Numbered from the stretch's first letter, positions 26,489 through 36,430 are shown. The stretch is DNA of 64,000 bases from Paenibacillus sp. FSL R10-2734 (GCF_037963865.1 NZ_CP150170.1:4216001-4280000), one strand, 5' to 3'. Numbers and translations are program-made. Notes: generated from the sequence alone by a model not told the origin.

Positions 26489-26600
26489 ATTCAGAGTTCA
26501 GACTAACTCATTGCGTGCATGTGTTTCTTTCGCATCGCATTTTACTTGTGGCTTATCAATGGTGAAGATTCACCATTTGTCTTTAAAAAATAAAAAGAAA

Positions 26601-26654
26601 CCTCGGAAAGCTTACCCAATGATCCTATGTGATCATTACGGCGAACTCCCGAGG
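26601..26654. terminator. Symmetric nested hairpin, probable bidirectional terminator
   Basis: Outer arms CCTCGG (26601-26606) and CCGAGG (26649-26654) enclose an inner stem AATGATC/GATCATT (26618-26624 and 26631-26637), with equal 11-base spacers. T-rich stretches follow on both strands, and the flanking genes converge on it. Confidence 0.45.
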
Positions 26655-26766
26655 CTCATTTATTTCCTTTTTTATAGGTAATTTCTTTAGAACTTATAGT
26701 GATATTGCTCTCATAATCGGCATCGCCCATTCGTGACTGTTTGGATGAACTAATTAATCTTTATCA

Positions 26767-27669
26767 CTACCGTGCCCAGACCCGAAAACCCTTTAAAAAA
26801 TTCACAGCCTGGCGGATATCTTCCTCTGGATTAGTGCCAACTTCCCGTTCTATGGTCAGGAAACCTGTATAACCGATGTCGTTCAGCGCTTGCAGATAAT
26901 TGTTCCAGTCGACAGAACCTGCTCCAAGTGGAACTTCACGGAACGCCGAGCCGGTCTCGGCCATTTCAGCCATCTTCTCATGGTCTAATGCGGGTGCTTC
27001 ATAACCATATTGACCGTAAACATCGCGCGGATCGATATCGGCAAGTTTGAGACCATCTTTAGCATGGGTGTGTACAATGTAGTCTTTTAGTGTATGAACA
27101 CCTTGCACGGGATCATCACCAGTCACCATCACCATGTTGGCCGGGTCAAAATTAACAGAAACCCCTTTGGAACCCAAACCGTCGAGGAACGTCTTCAGAC
27201 GCGCAGCGGGTTCCGGTCCAGTCTCAATCGCAAAGTAAGAATTCATCTCATGCGCGTATCTGCTTAGTTCCTCACAGGCGATGTGCATGGTTTCATAAAT
27301 TTTACTGGTGTGGTCAGAGGGAACAATACCGATATGTGTAGTTACGATATCTGTACCTAGCTCCTTGGCCAGCTCCATAATGCGTTTGGACTTTTCGATT
27401 TTGGCACGGTTCTGTGCAGGGTCCTGAAATCCATGTCCGCCTAAATCTCCAACGAGGGCAGAGATTTCGAGACCCAGTGAAGCAATGTATTCCTTCCATT
27501 CACGGCGGGCTGACGGAGATATATTAGCGGGATCTAATTCGCCTTGCACCGCATAAATCTGAACTCCATCTGCCCCTGCTTCTTTTGCTTTGCGCAAGCC
27601 CTCTTTCACTCCGACCTGAAAACTGTCTACGATAACGCCGATTTTGTTGGTGATAATTGGTTTAACCAT
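26767..27669 (-). CDS. Sugar phosphate isomerase/epimerase family protein
   Basis: A 300-residue xylose-isomerase-like TIM barrel. Visible metal-site segments are VTTHIGIVPSD, SYFAIETGPEP, VNFDPANMVM, IVHTHAKDG and FLTIERE in order along the chain. AAGGAGG lies before the ATG at 27669, so the longer open frame is not used. It is the last gene of a leftward three-gene set with a second isomerase-like protein and a Gfo/Idh dehydrogenase. Such sets degrade inositols or rare sugars; the substrate cannot be read. Confidence 0.87.
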   Translation of the reverse strand: MVKPIITNKIGVIVDSFQVGVKEGLRKAKEAGADGVQIYAVQGELDPANISPSARREWKEYIASLGLEISALVGDLGGHGFQDPAQNRAKIEKSKRIMELAKELGTDIVTTHIGIVPSDHTSKIYETMHIACEELSRYAHEMNSYFAIETGPEPAARLKTFLDGLGSKGVSVNFDPANMVMVTGDDPVQGVHTLKDYIVHTHAKDGLKLADIDPRDVYGQYGYEAPALDHEKMAEMAETGSAFREVPLGAGSVDWNNYLQALNDIGYTGFLTIEREVGTNPEEDIRQAVNFLKGFRVWAR

Positions 27670-27694
27670 GGCAATAATCCTCCTTAATAATGAA

Positions 27695-28552
27695 TTAGAT
27701 TTGGTTCCAAACCCGCTTGATGTATTCCAATCCAAGTCTTGTCCCCTTACGGCACTCTTCCATTCCCTCAAATTCTACTGAGATAAATCCGTCGTAACCG
27801 CTTTCCTTAACGATTCGAATTACACTCGGCATATCGATGTCTCCTTGACCAACGATTGCCCCCCTCAACCAGTTCCCACCGGAGGACTGGAACCAACCTT
27901 CGCCAGGCTGGCGGTCTTGCGGACGAATATAAAAATCTTTGAAATGTACCATCGAAGCAAGCTTGATGTTGTTAGTCACAGCAATAAGCGGGTTCTCATC
28001 TGCGCACAAGAAGTTGCCAATGTCGAGTGTTGTACGGAAGTTGTCTCTTCCTACTGCGTGAACCAACGCCTGTACACGATCGCTGTGCTGAATAAAGTAT
28101 CCATGATTCTCCACACTGGTCGTAATGCCCAAACCTGCGGCATAATCGGCAATTTCTCGGCAGGCTTCAGCCAAACGTGGAAGCTCTTCCAAAAAATGCG
28201 TGATTGATAGATCGTTTGACGAAGCTACATCATGCCGCATCCGCTGAATGCCTAATGCCGCACAGACGTCTACTTCCCGCTTTACCCGCTCGACTTCCCG
28301 CTGCATTTCCGCTGTCTCCAGCCCGGAAAAATTCGCCCCAATAGCATAATTGGACAATTCTAGACCACGCCCCGCTGCTGTTCGTACAATCTGATCAATT
28401 AGCTCAGGATTTTCAACCAAATTGATGCCCAAGGGTACAATCTCTGCATGTTCTGCGCCCAGATCGGCGATCGTCTCAATGACACCTTCAAGCGTGAGCT
28501 CACCCGTCGAATAAGCTGAATGCAGACTGTAAGTACTGATTCCTAACTTCAT
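27695..28552 (-). CDS. Sugar phosphate isomerase/epimerase family protein
   Basis: A 285-residue TIM-barrel protein of the same superfamily as its neighbour but only distantly similar. It has LGISTYSLHSAY at the start, SVENHGYFIQHSDRVQALV near the middle, TTLDIGNFLCADENPL, VHFKDFYIRP and FISVEFEGME. Its start overlaps the end of the Gfo/Idh gene by four bases (ATGA), so both are translated together. Dehydration, isomerisation or epimerisation of a keto-inositol or keto-sugar is the likely chemistry. Confidence 0.86.
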   Translation of the reverse strand: MKLGISTYSLHSAYSTGELTLEGVIETIADLGAEHAEIVPLGINLVENPELIDQIVRTAAGRGLELSNYAIGANFSGLETAEMQREVERVKREVDVCAALGIQRMRHDVASSNDLSITHFLEELPRLAEACREIADYAAGLGITTSVENHGYFIQHSDRVQALVHAVGRDNFRTTLDIGNFLCADENPLIAVTNNIKLASMVHFKDFYIRPQDRQPGEGWFQSSGGNWLRGAIVGQGDIDMPSVIRIVKESGYDGFISVEFEGMEECRKGTRLGLEYIKRVWNQI

Positions 28553-29607
28553 AGTTTCACCTCTTCACCTTTGGCTGCGGATTCATAAATCGCACCGAGT
28601 ATTTTCATGATTGTAACGCCGTCTTGCACAGGACTAATCGGTGTAGAGCCAGTGCTGATGTTGTTCGCAAAATGATTAATTTCATTCTGGAATGCACTGT
28701 TGAACTCAAACCCCTTATTATCGGTCTGCGGATAAATATTGACGATCGTATCCGCCTGTTCTTTGACGATGACGATCTCAGGATCAATTTCAAAACCACC
28801 CTTGTCACCGTACAGGCGCACCGAGCGCTCGTCTTCCTTAGCATGCAGTGTAAAGCTAACATCGACCATCAGCGAAGCTCCATTCTCAAAACGAATTAGT
28901 GCATTTGCTAAATCTTCCACCGTATTGTTCGCTGCATCGTAATCAGCCGCTTTATAGAAAGAAAGATTCTTGATATTAGAACGATTGCCGAGCTTCCGGT
29001 AGGTATTGGCACTTACCGATACTGGGTTCGGACGGCCCATCAAATACCAGCATAGATCGATCACATGGACGCCGATATCGATCAGCGGTCCGCCGCCGGA
29101 GCGTTCAATATCACTGAACCAGCCGCCGGGATTGCCAAGTCTCCGGAACGTCGTAGCCTTCGCATAGTAGATTTCGCCGAATTCTCCTTGTTCCACCAAT
29201 GTGTGAAGTAGCTGGGCATTGGAATCATAACGTCTTACAAAGCCTACTTGCAGAATTTTGCCGCTCTTTTCCACCGCCTGCTGAACCTGAAGCGCTTCAT
29301 CAACCGTGCGGCAAAGCGGCTTTTCCACTAGCACATGCTTGCCTGCCTCAAGCGCCGCGATGCTGATCTCAGCATGAGAGTTATTCCATGTGCAGATGCT
29401 GACTGCATCTATTTCGGAATTGGCCAGCAATTCACGGTAATCAGTGTATACGTTTTCGACGTTATATTCAGTAGCAACTGCGCGTGCACGCTCTTCATTC
29501 AGATCACATACTGCATATATGGTTGTCTGCGGATTAATCCGATAAGCACTTAAGTGCATGCCGGAGATAGAGCCCGTACCTATTACACCAATTTTGATTA
29601 TATCCAT
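28549..29607 (-). CDS. Gfo/Idh/MocA family oxidoreductase
   Basis: A 352-residue NAD(P)-dependent dehydrogenase. It has IIKIGVIGTGSISGMHLSAY at the start, and EKPLCRTVDEAL at about 96 contains the catalytic Lys motif. GGPLIDIGVHVIDLCWYLMG at about 171 includes the DxxxH pair of inositol dehydrogenase-like enzymes. The ATG at 29607 is nine bases after GGAG; GTG and TTG codons just upstream are less well placed. It is the first gene of a leftward operon and lies opposite a divergent AraC regulator. Confidence 0.88.
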   Translation of the reverse strand: MDIIKIGVIGTGSISGMHLSAYRINPQTTIYAVCDLNEERARAVATEYNVENVYTDYRELLANSEIDAVSICTWNNSHAEISIAALEAGKHVLVEKPLCRTVDEALQVQQAVEKSGKILQVGFVRRYDSNAQLLHTLVEQGEFGEIYYAKATTFRRLGNPGGWFSDIERSGGGPLIDIGVHVIDLCWYLMGRPNPVSVSANTYRKLGNRSNIKNLSFYKAADYDAANNTVEDLANALIRFENGASLMVDVSFTLHAKEDERSVRLYGDKGGFEIDPEIVIVKEQADTIVNIYPQTDNKGFEFNSAFQNEINHFANNISTGSTPISPVQDGVTIMKILGAIYESAAKGEEVKL

Positions 29608-29730
29608 CAACACTCGCTCCTTTATTATGCATAGGTTATGATTCGTATTATAATGATTTCAACGCTAAACACCATGCAAAGTCTTGCGGTTTCATTTGTA
29701 CAATTGTGCTATAGGAGGTGCAGTCTATAA

Positions 29731-30600
29731 ATGTTGGACTATGATAAACATCTACAGGAACCCATGGACATGCCGAATCCCGAGTTTCCGATTAAAGTAC
29801 ATACCCAGCGCTTCAACCAAGAGGGAGTTTTGTTGTTCCCACATCATTGGCATGAGCATCTTGAGTTTCTGTTTATTGAAAGCGGTGAGGCTGTTTTTGA
29901 ATGCGGACGAACACCGTTTAACGTACGGGCTGGTGATTTAGTTGCTGTGAACAGCAACGAGCTGCATTATGGGGTGAGTGCTTCTTCTGATTTATTGTAT
30001 TATGCGATTATAGCAGATACTTCTTTGCTGCATAGTGCGGTAAGCGACGCTGCCGAGACCAAGTTCATCGCCCCGATTCAGCAGAACCAGCTGCTGTTAC
30101 GTAACCATATCCGGGGGGATCAGCATATTACAGACTGTGCGCTGGCGATTATTCGGGAACTGGAACTTCGCGAATTTGGGTATGAGCTGGCCGTCAAGTC
30201 CGAGCTATACCGCCTGCTGACGCTGCTATTGCGCAGACATATCGTCACCGTACTCTCACAAGCTGAGCAAGAAAGACGTATTCAAACCGTTGAACGCTTC
30301 GCACCTGTTTTGCGTTATATCGATACCCATTACCAGGAGCCGATTCAAGTTGACGAACTTGCGGCACTAACAGGGCTAAGCCGCTTCCATTTCAGTCGTC
30401 TCTTCAAGGAATTAACCGGACATACGATATCGGAATATATAAATGCTGTCCGTTTAGACCGTGCAGATTATTTACTAAGACATACCCAGCTAACGATTTC
30501 TGAAATCGCTACCACTACTGGCTTCAGCGATATCTACTATTTCAGTCGCACTTTCAAAAAGCATAGAAAAGTACCCCCTAGCAGTGTGAGAGGGTTCTAG
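29731..30600 (+). CDS. AraC family transcriptional regulator (cupin sensor)
   Basis: A 289-residue regulator. The sensor half has LLFPHHWHEHLEFLFIESGEAVF at about 34-56, a cupin metal/ligand motif, and the C-terminal AraC domain spans about 190-289 with LAALTGLSRFHFSRLFKELTG and the ATTTGFSDIYYFSRTFKK signature. AGGAGG is 12 bases before the ATG, slightly far. Divergent placement from the dehydrogenase/isomerase operon marks it as the probable local activator. A strong terminator follows. Confidence 0.87.
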   Translation: MLDYDKHLQEPMDMPNPEFPIKVHTQRFNQEGVLLFPHHWHEHLEFLFIESGEAVFECGRTPFNVRAGDLVAVNSNELHYGVSASSDLLYYAIIADTSLLHSAVSDAAETKFIAPIQQNQLLLRNHIRGDQHITDCALAIIRELELREFGYELAVKSELYRLLTLLLRRHIVTVLSQAEQERRIQTVERFAPVLRYIDTHYQEPIQVDELAALTGLSRFHFSRLFKELTGHTISEYINAVRLDRADYLLRHTQLTISEIATTTGFSDIYYFSRTFKKHRKVPPSSVRGF

Positions 30601-30608
30601 TTAGAGTG

Positions 30609-30646
30609 AACAAAGGACTGCCATGAGGCAGTCCTTTGTTATTTTT
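30609..30646 (+). terminator. Terminator after AraC gene
   Basis: Perfect 14-base arms (AACAAAGGACTGCC and complement) with a four-base ATGA loop are followed by ATTTTT, a textbook intrinsic terminator. Confidence 0.88.
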
Positions 30647-30691
30647 GCTGCATTTGAGTTATGAACTTTCATCAAATGTATTCTCGTTACC

Positions 30692-31591
30692 TCACTTCTC
30701 ATTATTCTTAATCACTTCACTAAATCGATCAGGGAAATTGGTATGTACCCCGTCTACACCCCAAATCACGGCTTTGTCCATATTGACTTGATAATTCACT
30801 GTATATGGGAATACCTTTAGCCCAGAATTTTTCACTTGTGCGACAAAGGACTTAGTTATTTTTTGAAAGTTAGGACTGATACCAACCGCATAAGTTTTTA
30901 CTCGATTAATATAAGATTCAGGTATTTTATAAACTGGAATATTATACCAAACAATTTGATAAAGTGGGATCTCTGGGTCAATGGAATGAAACCTACGTAA
31001 ACTTGCCTCACTAAATGAATGTATGGAAACATGATCAGACAGATTATATTTTACAATTTGTTCGTTTAATATGGTTTCAATGTTCGGATTCAAAGCGGGA
31101 TCCTTAATCTCAATCATATAGTCCACGTCTTTTCCAAACCTTTCAAATACTTCATCTAAAGTCGGAATACGTAATCCCGCATATATATCTCTAGCAAACA
31201 TGGGATACTTTTCGTTAAACCATGAGCCAGCATCTAATTTCGAAATCTCCTCTAAGGTATAATTCTTAACATATCCTATTCCATTTGTGGTGCGATTAAC
31301 AGTATCATCGTGAACAACTACAGGAACACGATCCTTTGTTAATTGAATGTCTAACTCGATATAATCACTTTCCATATCAATAGCAAGTTCGAACGCAGGT
31401 ATTGTATTCTCAGGTGCATATCCCGATGCACCACGGTGAGCAATTGTATATACTTTGTCCGCAGGCTCGAGAATTTCCTTCACTTTCGTACGAATCCATG
31501 GAGAATAGGCATACATTGAGGTACATAATAAGATCATTAAAGCCAAATGAATAAATACAAAGTACATTTTAGAATTTTGAATCTTTTGCAT
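30692..31591 (-). CDS. Membrane-anchored glycerophosphodiester phosphodiesterase
   Basis: A 299-residue protein with one N-terminal membrane segment at about 8-28 and an extracellular GDPD TIM barrel. The catalytic segment is IAHRGASGYAPENTIPAFELA at about 49-69, with ESDYIELDIQLTKD and VVHDDTVNRTTNG following; YMIEIKDP and the late GVDGVHTNFPDR are also typical. The enzyme hydrolyses glycerophosphodiesters to glycerol 3-phosphate and an alcohol. It stands alone. Confidence 0.9.
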   Translation of the reverse strand: MQKIQNSKMYFVFIHLALMILLCTSMYAYSPWIRTKVKEILEPADKVYTIAHRGASGYAPENTIPAFELAIDMESDYIELDIQLTKDRVPVVVHDDTVNRTTNGIGYVKNYTLEEISKLDAGSWFNEKYPMFARDIYAGLRIPTLDEVFERFGKDVDYMIEIKDPALNPNIETILNEQIVKYNLSDHVSIHSFSEASLRRFHSIDPEIPLYQIVWYNIPVYKIPESYINRVKTYAVGISPNFQKITKSFVAQVKNSGLKVFPYTVNYQVNMDKAVIWGVDGVHTNFPDRFSEVIKNNEK

Positions 31592-31711
31592 AAAGCTTCC
31601 CTCTTCTTTTCAATAATTTAATGTATATTACTTGATGTCCATTTTGTCAAAAAAATAACCCATACCACCTTTCTCCCATATTGTAATGAAAACGATAAAA
31701 GGTGGATCACG

Positions 31712-32725
31712 ATGACGGAAATTCAAATAGCTGCTGTGGGAGATCTCATGGTCAAACGTTACATTATTTCAGATGCTAAGCAGTCGGGCGGAACCTATTC
31801 GTTCACCCCTCTGTTCGCAAAAGTGGCTCCTTATCTGAGACAGGCGGATTTAACGATCGGTAATCTCGAAACCACTTTTGCCGGAAACGGGCAAGAATGC
31901 CGAAAAAGTCCACGATCTGGCGGTCCGATATTCAAGTGCCCAGATGAACTGGCCCCCGCGCTTAAGGAAGCTGGATTCGATGTCTTAGTAACGGCGAACA
32001 ATCACTGCATGGATTATGGTGCCTCGGGTCTGATTCGAACGTTACGAGTACTGGATCGTAATGAAATCGACCATACCGGTACATCTAAGTCAGTACAAGA
32101 ATCCAAGAATGTTCTTATCAAAAATGTCAAAGGCATTACGATTGGAATTCTCTCCTACACTTCAGGAACCAATAGAATCCCTGTACCGGTAAATCAGCCA
32201 TGGCTAGTCAATCGGGTTGATACCAATAAAATCATTAGAGAAATTCGAAATTTAAAAAAGAAAGTCGATCTGGTGCTGCTTTATATGCATTTTGGAAATG
32301 AATATCGGTACACTCCAAATAAGAGGCAAAAGCGATTGGTAAACCTCTTTTTTAAAAATGGTGCAAATATCATTCTTGGATCTCACCCACATGTGCTTCA
32401 ACCTATAGCGGTTCGAGGAATGAAGCGATTTGTCAGTTACTCGCTCGGTAATTTTGTTTCGACTAAACTTAAGAATATTCCATATACGCAGAGCGGAATC
32501 ATCCTTACACTCAAAATCAAAAAAGACAATAGTGGAAATACGAGTATAACTAACGTCGATTACATCCCTACTTGCGTCAATCGAAGGATGACAAACGGTG
32601 GCAAGAATATTTCAGAGGTGGTCCCCATCCATGATGCCTTGAGAAGCACAGGATTAACAACGGAGCGGCGCAATCTTTTAAATCGTATGTTAAAGCATAC
32701 GTCAGATATCATAAAAAGGAAATAA
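31712..32725 (+). CDS. CapA family protein (poly-gamma-glutamate-type metallophosphatase)
   Basis: A 337-residue protein of the PGA_cap group with a calcineurin-like fold. Motif segments are IAAVGDLMVKRYI at 5-17, LTIGNLETTFAG at about 48, VLVTANNHCMDYGASGL at about 92, LYMHFGNEYRYTP at about 190 and ILGSHPHVLQP at about 222. Unlike capsule-locus CapA it lacks a signal peptide or anchor, and no capB or capC is nearby. Its role is therefore not capsule synthesis with any certainty. GGTGG precedes the ATG. Confidence 0.82.
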   Translation: MTEIQIAAVGDLMVKRYIISDAKQSGGTYSFTPLFAKVAPYLRQADLTIGNLETTFAGNGQECRKSPRSGGPIFKCPDELAPALKEAGFDVLVTANNHCMDYGASGLIRTLRVLDRNEIDHTGTSKSVQESKNVLIKNVKGITIGILSYTSGTNRIPVPVNQPWLVNRVDTNKIIREIRNLKKKVDLVLLYMHFGNEYRYTPNKRQKRLVNLFFKNGANIILGSHPHVLQPIAVRGMKRFVSYSLGNFVSTKLKNIPYTQSGIILTLKIKKDNSGNTSITNVDYIPTCVNRRMTNGGKNISEVVPIHDALRSTGLTTERRNLLNRMLKHTSDIIKRK

Positions 32726-32911
32726 AGACTTAATAACATAGGATTAACATTTTCACAAAACGATATTTAGATTCTACTCCATTTTTCGACAAGTTTCTTT
32801 ACTAATTTTCATAGCAAATGCCATAGAAATGTAAAAGAAGTACCTGCTCCCTTCAAAAATCTGATGCTATAGTTATTATAGAATGCACTTTTATAATATC
32901 GAAAGGATCTT

Positions 32912-33262
32912 ATGAATATGGCAGCACAAGTAAAAAGGCAGTTGAATGATGGTCCGAAAATTCGAAAAGAAAAAGAAATTGTTGGGAAAATGATTCGCAT
33001 ATATTGTATGAAAAAACATCGTCAAAAAGTGCTGTGCGAGGAATGTCAGGAGTTAAATGAATATGCTAGTACAAGACTATCCCTCTGCCAGTTCGGTGAA
33101 GCAAAGACAGCATGCGCAAAGTGTCCTATCCATTGCTACAAAAGGGATTACCGTCAAAAAATTAAGGAGGTTATGCGTTTCTCAGGCCCATGGATGCTAC
33201 TATATCATCCAGTTGAGTCCATTCGGCATATCCCTTTACCAGGTAAGTTAAGAAAAAAATAA
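32912..33262 (+). CDS. Small Cys-rich protein, nitrous-oxide-stimulated promoter family-like
   Basis: A 116-residue basic cytoplasmic protein. It has a series of Cys in IRIYCMKKH, LCEECQELNEY, LCQFG and TACAKCPIHCYK, a pattern typical of the NO_S_promoter (nitrous oxide-stimulated promoter) family. It ends with FSGPWMLLYHP and IRHIPLPGK, also a family trait. The cysteines suggest metal binding, but the biochemical function of this family is unknown to me. AAAGG precedes the start region, and a strong terminator follows. Confidence 0.72.
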   Translation: MNMAAQVKRQLNDGPKIRKEKEIVGKMIRIYCMKKHRQKVLCEECQELNEYASTRLSLCQFGEAKTACAKCPIHCYKRDYRQKIKEVMRFSGPWMLLYHPVESIRHIPLPGKLRKK

Positions 33263-33294
33263 AAAGAGCAGCAGTCTATGACTGCTGCTCTTTT
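33262..33294 (+). terminator. Terminator after Cys-rich small gene
   Basis: Perfect 15-base arms (AAAAGAGCAGCAGTC and complement) with a TAT loop overlap the stop codon of the small gene and end in a T-run. Confidence 0.88.
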
Positions 33295-33330
33295 AGATGG
33301 GGTGTACAGTTGTTAAATGGGTACTCGTAC

Positions 33331-35091
33331 TTATCTCATCGCTTTAGCTAGCTCTGTGAATATAACGCCAAGCGCGTAAGCTCCCGCATCCGGATAACCA
33401 ATGCTGCGTTCGCCTACCGTACCTGCTCTTCCCATACGGGCAACGATTTCGGAAGTCTTCTGAGCACCGAGTACTGCTGCTTCTGCCGCTTTGGTAGCTG
33501 CCAGCTTGATATCGTCGCCTTGTCCAGCGCTTTGTGTCCAAGCATCCGCAAAGGGTACAAGCGCATCAATTAATGTCTTGTCTCCAACGACAGCACCTCT
33601 TCCGAAAGATCTTTCACCGGTGTCTTGAATCCCTTTGACAACGGCTTGCATCATATCGGCAAACTCCTGAATGGACAACTCCTGCTTCTGCTGTGCGGAC
33701 TTGCTTGCGGCACGGAAGCCAGATCCCCAGATCGGTCCAGATGCTCCACCACAATGCTCCATGATGATCAATGAACATGCATCAAGGAAGTCACCGATAT
33801 TGCTGAGATGATGAGCTAGAATGTCTTCCCACTCTACTTTTAGCTGCTTGAAGCCTTTGGCTACACTCATCCCAAAATCTCCATCTCCGGCATGGGAATC
33901 TAGCTCGCAGAACGGCACTTCGTTCTCGATAATGATCTCACTCATTTGATCGATCAAATAAACGATATTTTGTAAGGAAAACTGGTTATTCTTAATTACA
34001 GCTGCTTCAGCATTCGTATTATTCTTGAAGGATACCGTGCTGTCTGCTTTCTCTTCCTTGATGATCTCAGTATAGTTCACCGGCTCAAACGAACCTTTAA
34101 CCGACAATGCCGGTGTATCACACGGAGCAGACAACCATTTCTTCAGCGTCTCATCCAGCTTCATAATCGACACCGATGCGCCTGCCATATCAATGCTGGT
34201 CATATAGTTGCCGACAAATACTTTAAACACTCGCTTATTTTTGGCTGTTAATTCACGTATCACAGAATTATTCAACAAATAAAGCTCCTGCAGTGGTGTT
34301 CCACCAAATCCGTTGATCAGAACGGCAACTTCTTGCTGCGTATCATCATTCATCTGCAAATTGCTCAGTAAGGACGTAACCATCCGCTGCGCTAGTTCAT
34401 CCGCAGACACTGATTTTTCCCTGCGTATTCCAGGCTCACCGTGAATTCCGACACCGTATTCCATCTCATCCTCTTCGATATGAAACGTCGGGGTCCCTTT
34501 GGCAGGAACGGTGCAAGAAGTAAAGGCGAAGCCGATGGTGCGAACATGGTCAATCGCATGCTGCGCCGCTTCTTTCACTTCTGTTAAGGATAGTCCTGCT
34601 TCTGCCGCAGCCCCGGCTACTTTATGAACGAGAACTGTTCCAGCAACCCCTCTCTTCCCTACCGTATAGAGACTGTCTTCGACGGCAATGTCATCGTCTA
34701 CCTTAACATATTCCACTTGGATGCCATCTTCACTTGCGAGATGTGCTGCATTTTTAAAGTTCATGATGTCGCCGCTGTAGTTCTTAATAATTAGCAACGT
34801 GCCCTTTTGGCTCGCAGAACTACGGATCGCTTGATAGACCTGAATCTGGGATGGAGAAGCAAACACATCACCGCATACGGCTGCATCCAGCATACCATTA
34901 CCTACGAACCCGGCATGGGCCGGTTCATGTCCACTTCCGCCACCGCTAATAAGCGTAACTTTATCGGTGTTGATCTCTTTTTTAGAAATCACTTTAAATT
35001 TATCATTAAAATCCAGCTCAGGATGCGCCAAGACTAGTCCATTGCACATTTCCCGGACTAGTGTTTCCGGTTTATTCATAATTTTCTTCAT
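33331..35091 (-). CDS. dhaK: Dihydroxyacetone kinase, DhaK-DhaL fusion
   Basis: A 586-residue ATP-dependent dihydroxyacetone kinase combining both domains. The DhaK part (about 1-330) has LISGGGSGHEPAHAGFVGNGML at about 47, NYSGDIMNF near 103 and GVGIHGEPGIRRE near 213, where the His covalently binds the substrate. After a linker, the DhaL part (about 385-586) has HAGDGDFGMSVAKG for Mg-ADP binding and CGGASGPIWGSGFRA. AGGAGC lies six bases before the ATG. It follows the glycerol dehydrogenase gene by one base, so the pair converts glycerol to dihydroxyacetone and then to dihydroxyacetone phosphate. Confidence 0.93.
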   Translation of the reverse strand: MKKIMNKPETLVREMCNGLVLAHPELDFNDKFKVISKKEINTDKVTLISGGGSGHEPAHAGFVGNGMLDAAVCGDVFASPSQIQVYQAIRSSASQKGTLLIIKNYSGDIMNFKNAAHLASEDGIQVEYVKVDDDIAVEDSLYTVGKRGVAGTVLVHKVAGAAAEAGLSLTEVKEAAQHAIDHVRTIGFAFTSCTVPAKGTPTFHIEEDEMEYGVGIHGEPGIRREKSVSADELAQRMVTSLLSNLQMNDDTQQEVAVLINGFGGTPLQELYLLNNSVIRELTAKNKRVFKVFVGNYMTSIDMAGASVSIMKLDETLKKWLSAPCDTPALSVKGSFEPVNYTEIIKEEKADSTVSFKNNTNAEAAVIKNNQFSLQNIVYLIDQMSEIIIENEVPFCELDSHAGDGDFGMSVAKGFKQLKVEWEDILAHHLSNIGDFLDACSLIIMEHCGGASGPIWGSGFRAASKSAQQKQELSIQEFADMMQAVVKGIQDTGERSFGRGAVVGDKTLIDALVPFADAWTQSAGQGDDIKLAATKAAEAAVLGAQKTSEIVARMGRAGTVGERSIGYPDAGAYALGVIFTELAKAMR

Positions 35092-35092
35092 T

Positions 35093-36229
35093 TTAAAGCT
35101 CCTTGCTTAGTTTGTATTGACGTCCTAATTGGTCGGCAGCCATAATCGCAGATGCTACCGCATCAACCGTAATTGGAAACGGCATCGAATGAATGGATTC
35201 CTCAGCAATACATGCTTTTTTGGCAACCTCAAGTAGTTCCTCATAAGTTACTTGCTCTACTCCAATATCCGCTAAGCACACTGGAAGGCCAATCGACAGG
35301 CAGAAGTCTAACACTTCTTTTAATTCGGAACGGTCTGCATTTTCAAGCACTAATTGAGCAATTGTACTGAAAGCTACCTTCTCACCATGATAATAATGAT
35401 GTGTTCCTTCCAAAGCCGTTAAGCCATTATGAATCGCATGAATTGCTGCCAAGCCTCCACTTTCGAAGCCCAGTCCTGATAACAAAATATTCGTTTCAAT
35501 GATATTTTCTAAGGCTGTCGTTACGATATTCAAATCGCAAGCCTGCTTCGCCTTGAATCCATTCTCAAGCAAAGTTTCATAGCACAGTTTGGCAAGTCCT
35601 AGCGATGTTACCGTCCCTTTAGCTTCCCCACAAACCCCTTCACGCACTCCGCAAGGTAAGCCTGCATTCACGTTGGAATAAGAATTTGCTGTAGCTCTTG
35701 CTTCAAAATAAGTCGAGAGTGCATCTCCCATCCCTGCAACAAGAAATCTTGTAGGCGCTTTGGCAATCACTGTTGTATCGATCATGACTACACTCGGACT
35801 TTGCTTGAAATAAGCATAATCATCGAATTCGCCCTCTGGGGTATAGAGGACTGCGGAGTGGCTTGTTGGTGCATCAGTGGCTGCTATAGTTGGAACGATA
35901 ATCAGTGCTTCCCCTTCTGCTACGCATTTTGCCGTATCAATCGCCTTACCTCCACCCAAACCAATCGTACATGCACATTGATGCTCCTTGGCTAGAGCCT
36001 GCAATCTTGCGACCTCTTGTCTTGAGCATTCCCCATGAAAGCCGCTTTCAACTAGGGTTATATTAAATTTCTGTTTAGTTGCCTCTAATTTATCTTTCAC
36101 ACGTGTTACATCATCTGGATGTGCAATGAGCAGTGCGGAATCACCGAATGTTTTTACAAAATAACCTAAATTCAATAGTTCATTCTCACCTTGCACATAT
36201 TTCGTCGGACTGATAAACGCTCTTCTCAT
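35093..36229 (-). CDS. gldA: Glycerol dehydrogenase
   Basis: A 378-residue NAD- and zinc-dependent enzyme that oxidises glycerol to dihydroxyacetone. It shows GLGGGKAIDTAKCVAE near 90 (NAD site), PTIAATDAPTSHSAVLY, and metal ligands in GMGDALSTYFEA, AIHAIHNGL and HHYYHGEKVAF. The ATG at 36229 is chosen because AGGAGG lies seven bases upstream; another ATG two codons earlier is too close to it. It is coupled to the kinase gene, and a divergent PocR-AraC regulator precedes it. Confidence 0.93.
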   Translation of the reverse strand: MRRAFISPTKYVQGENELLNLGYFVKTFGDSALLIAHPDDVTRVKDKLEATKQKFNITLVESGFHGECSRQEVARLQALAKEHQCACTIGLGGGKAIDTAKCVAEGEALIIVPTIAATDAPTSHSAVLYTPEGEFDDYAYFKQSPSVVMIDTTVIAKAPTRFLVAGMGDALSTYFEARATANSYSNVNAGLPCGVREGVCGEAKGTVTSLGLAKLCYETLLENGFKAKQACDLNIVTTALENIIETNILLSGLGFESGGLAAIHAIHNGLTALEGTHHYYHGEKVAFSTIAQLVLENADRSELKEVLDFCLSIGLPVCLADIGVEQVTYEELLEVAKKACIAEESIHSMPFPITVDAVASAIMAADQLGRQYKLSKEL

Positions 36230-36430
36230 TTTCATTCCTCCTAGGTTGTATATAGTTATATTATAGATTGCTCTATTTCGGTATGCATGAAACAATAAGG
36301 TCTAAATAAAGCGTTTTCTTATCGTGTTTTTTTGTCTTCTTTTAAAGAAATTGTATTATCTTGTCCTTTAGTGCAAAAATTCGCTATAATATTCAATATG
36401 TTTCTATAACTTTTCTAGGAGAATATCGTG

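Noticed and set aside
31712..32725. Capsule synthesis locus based on CapA similarity
   Set aside because: There is no capB, capC or capE-like gene nearby, and the protein lacks a membrane anchor.
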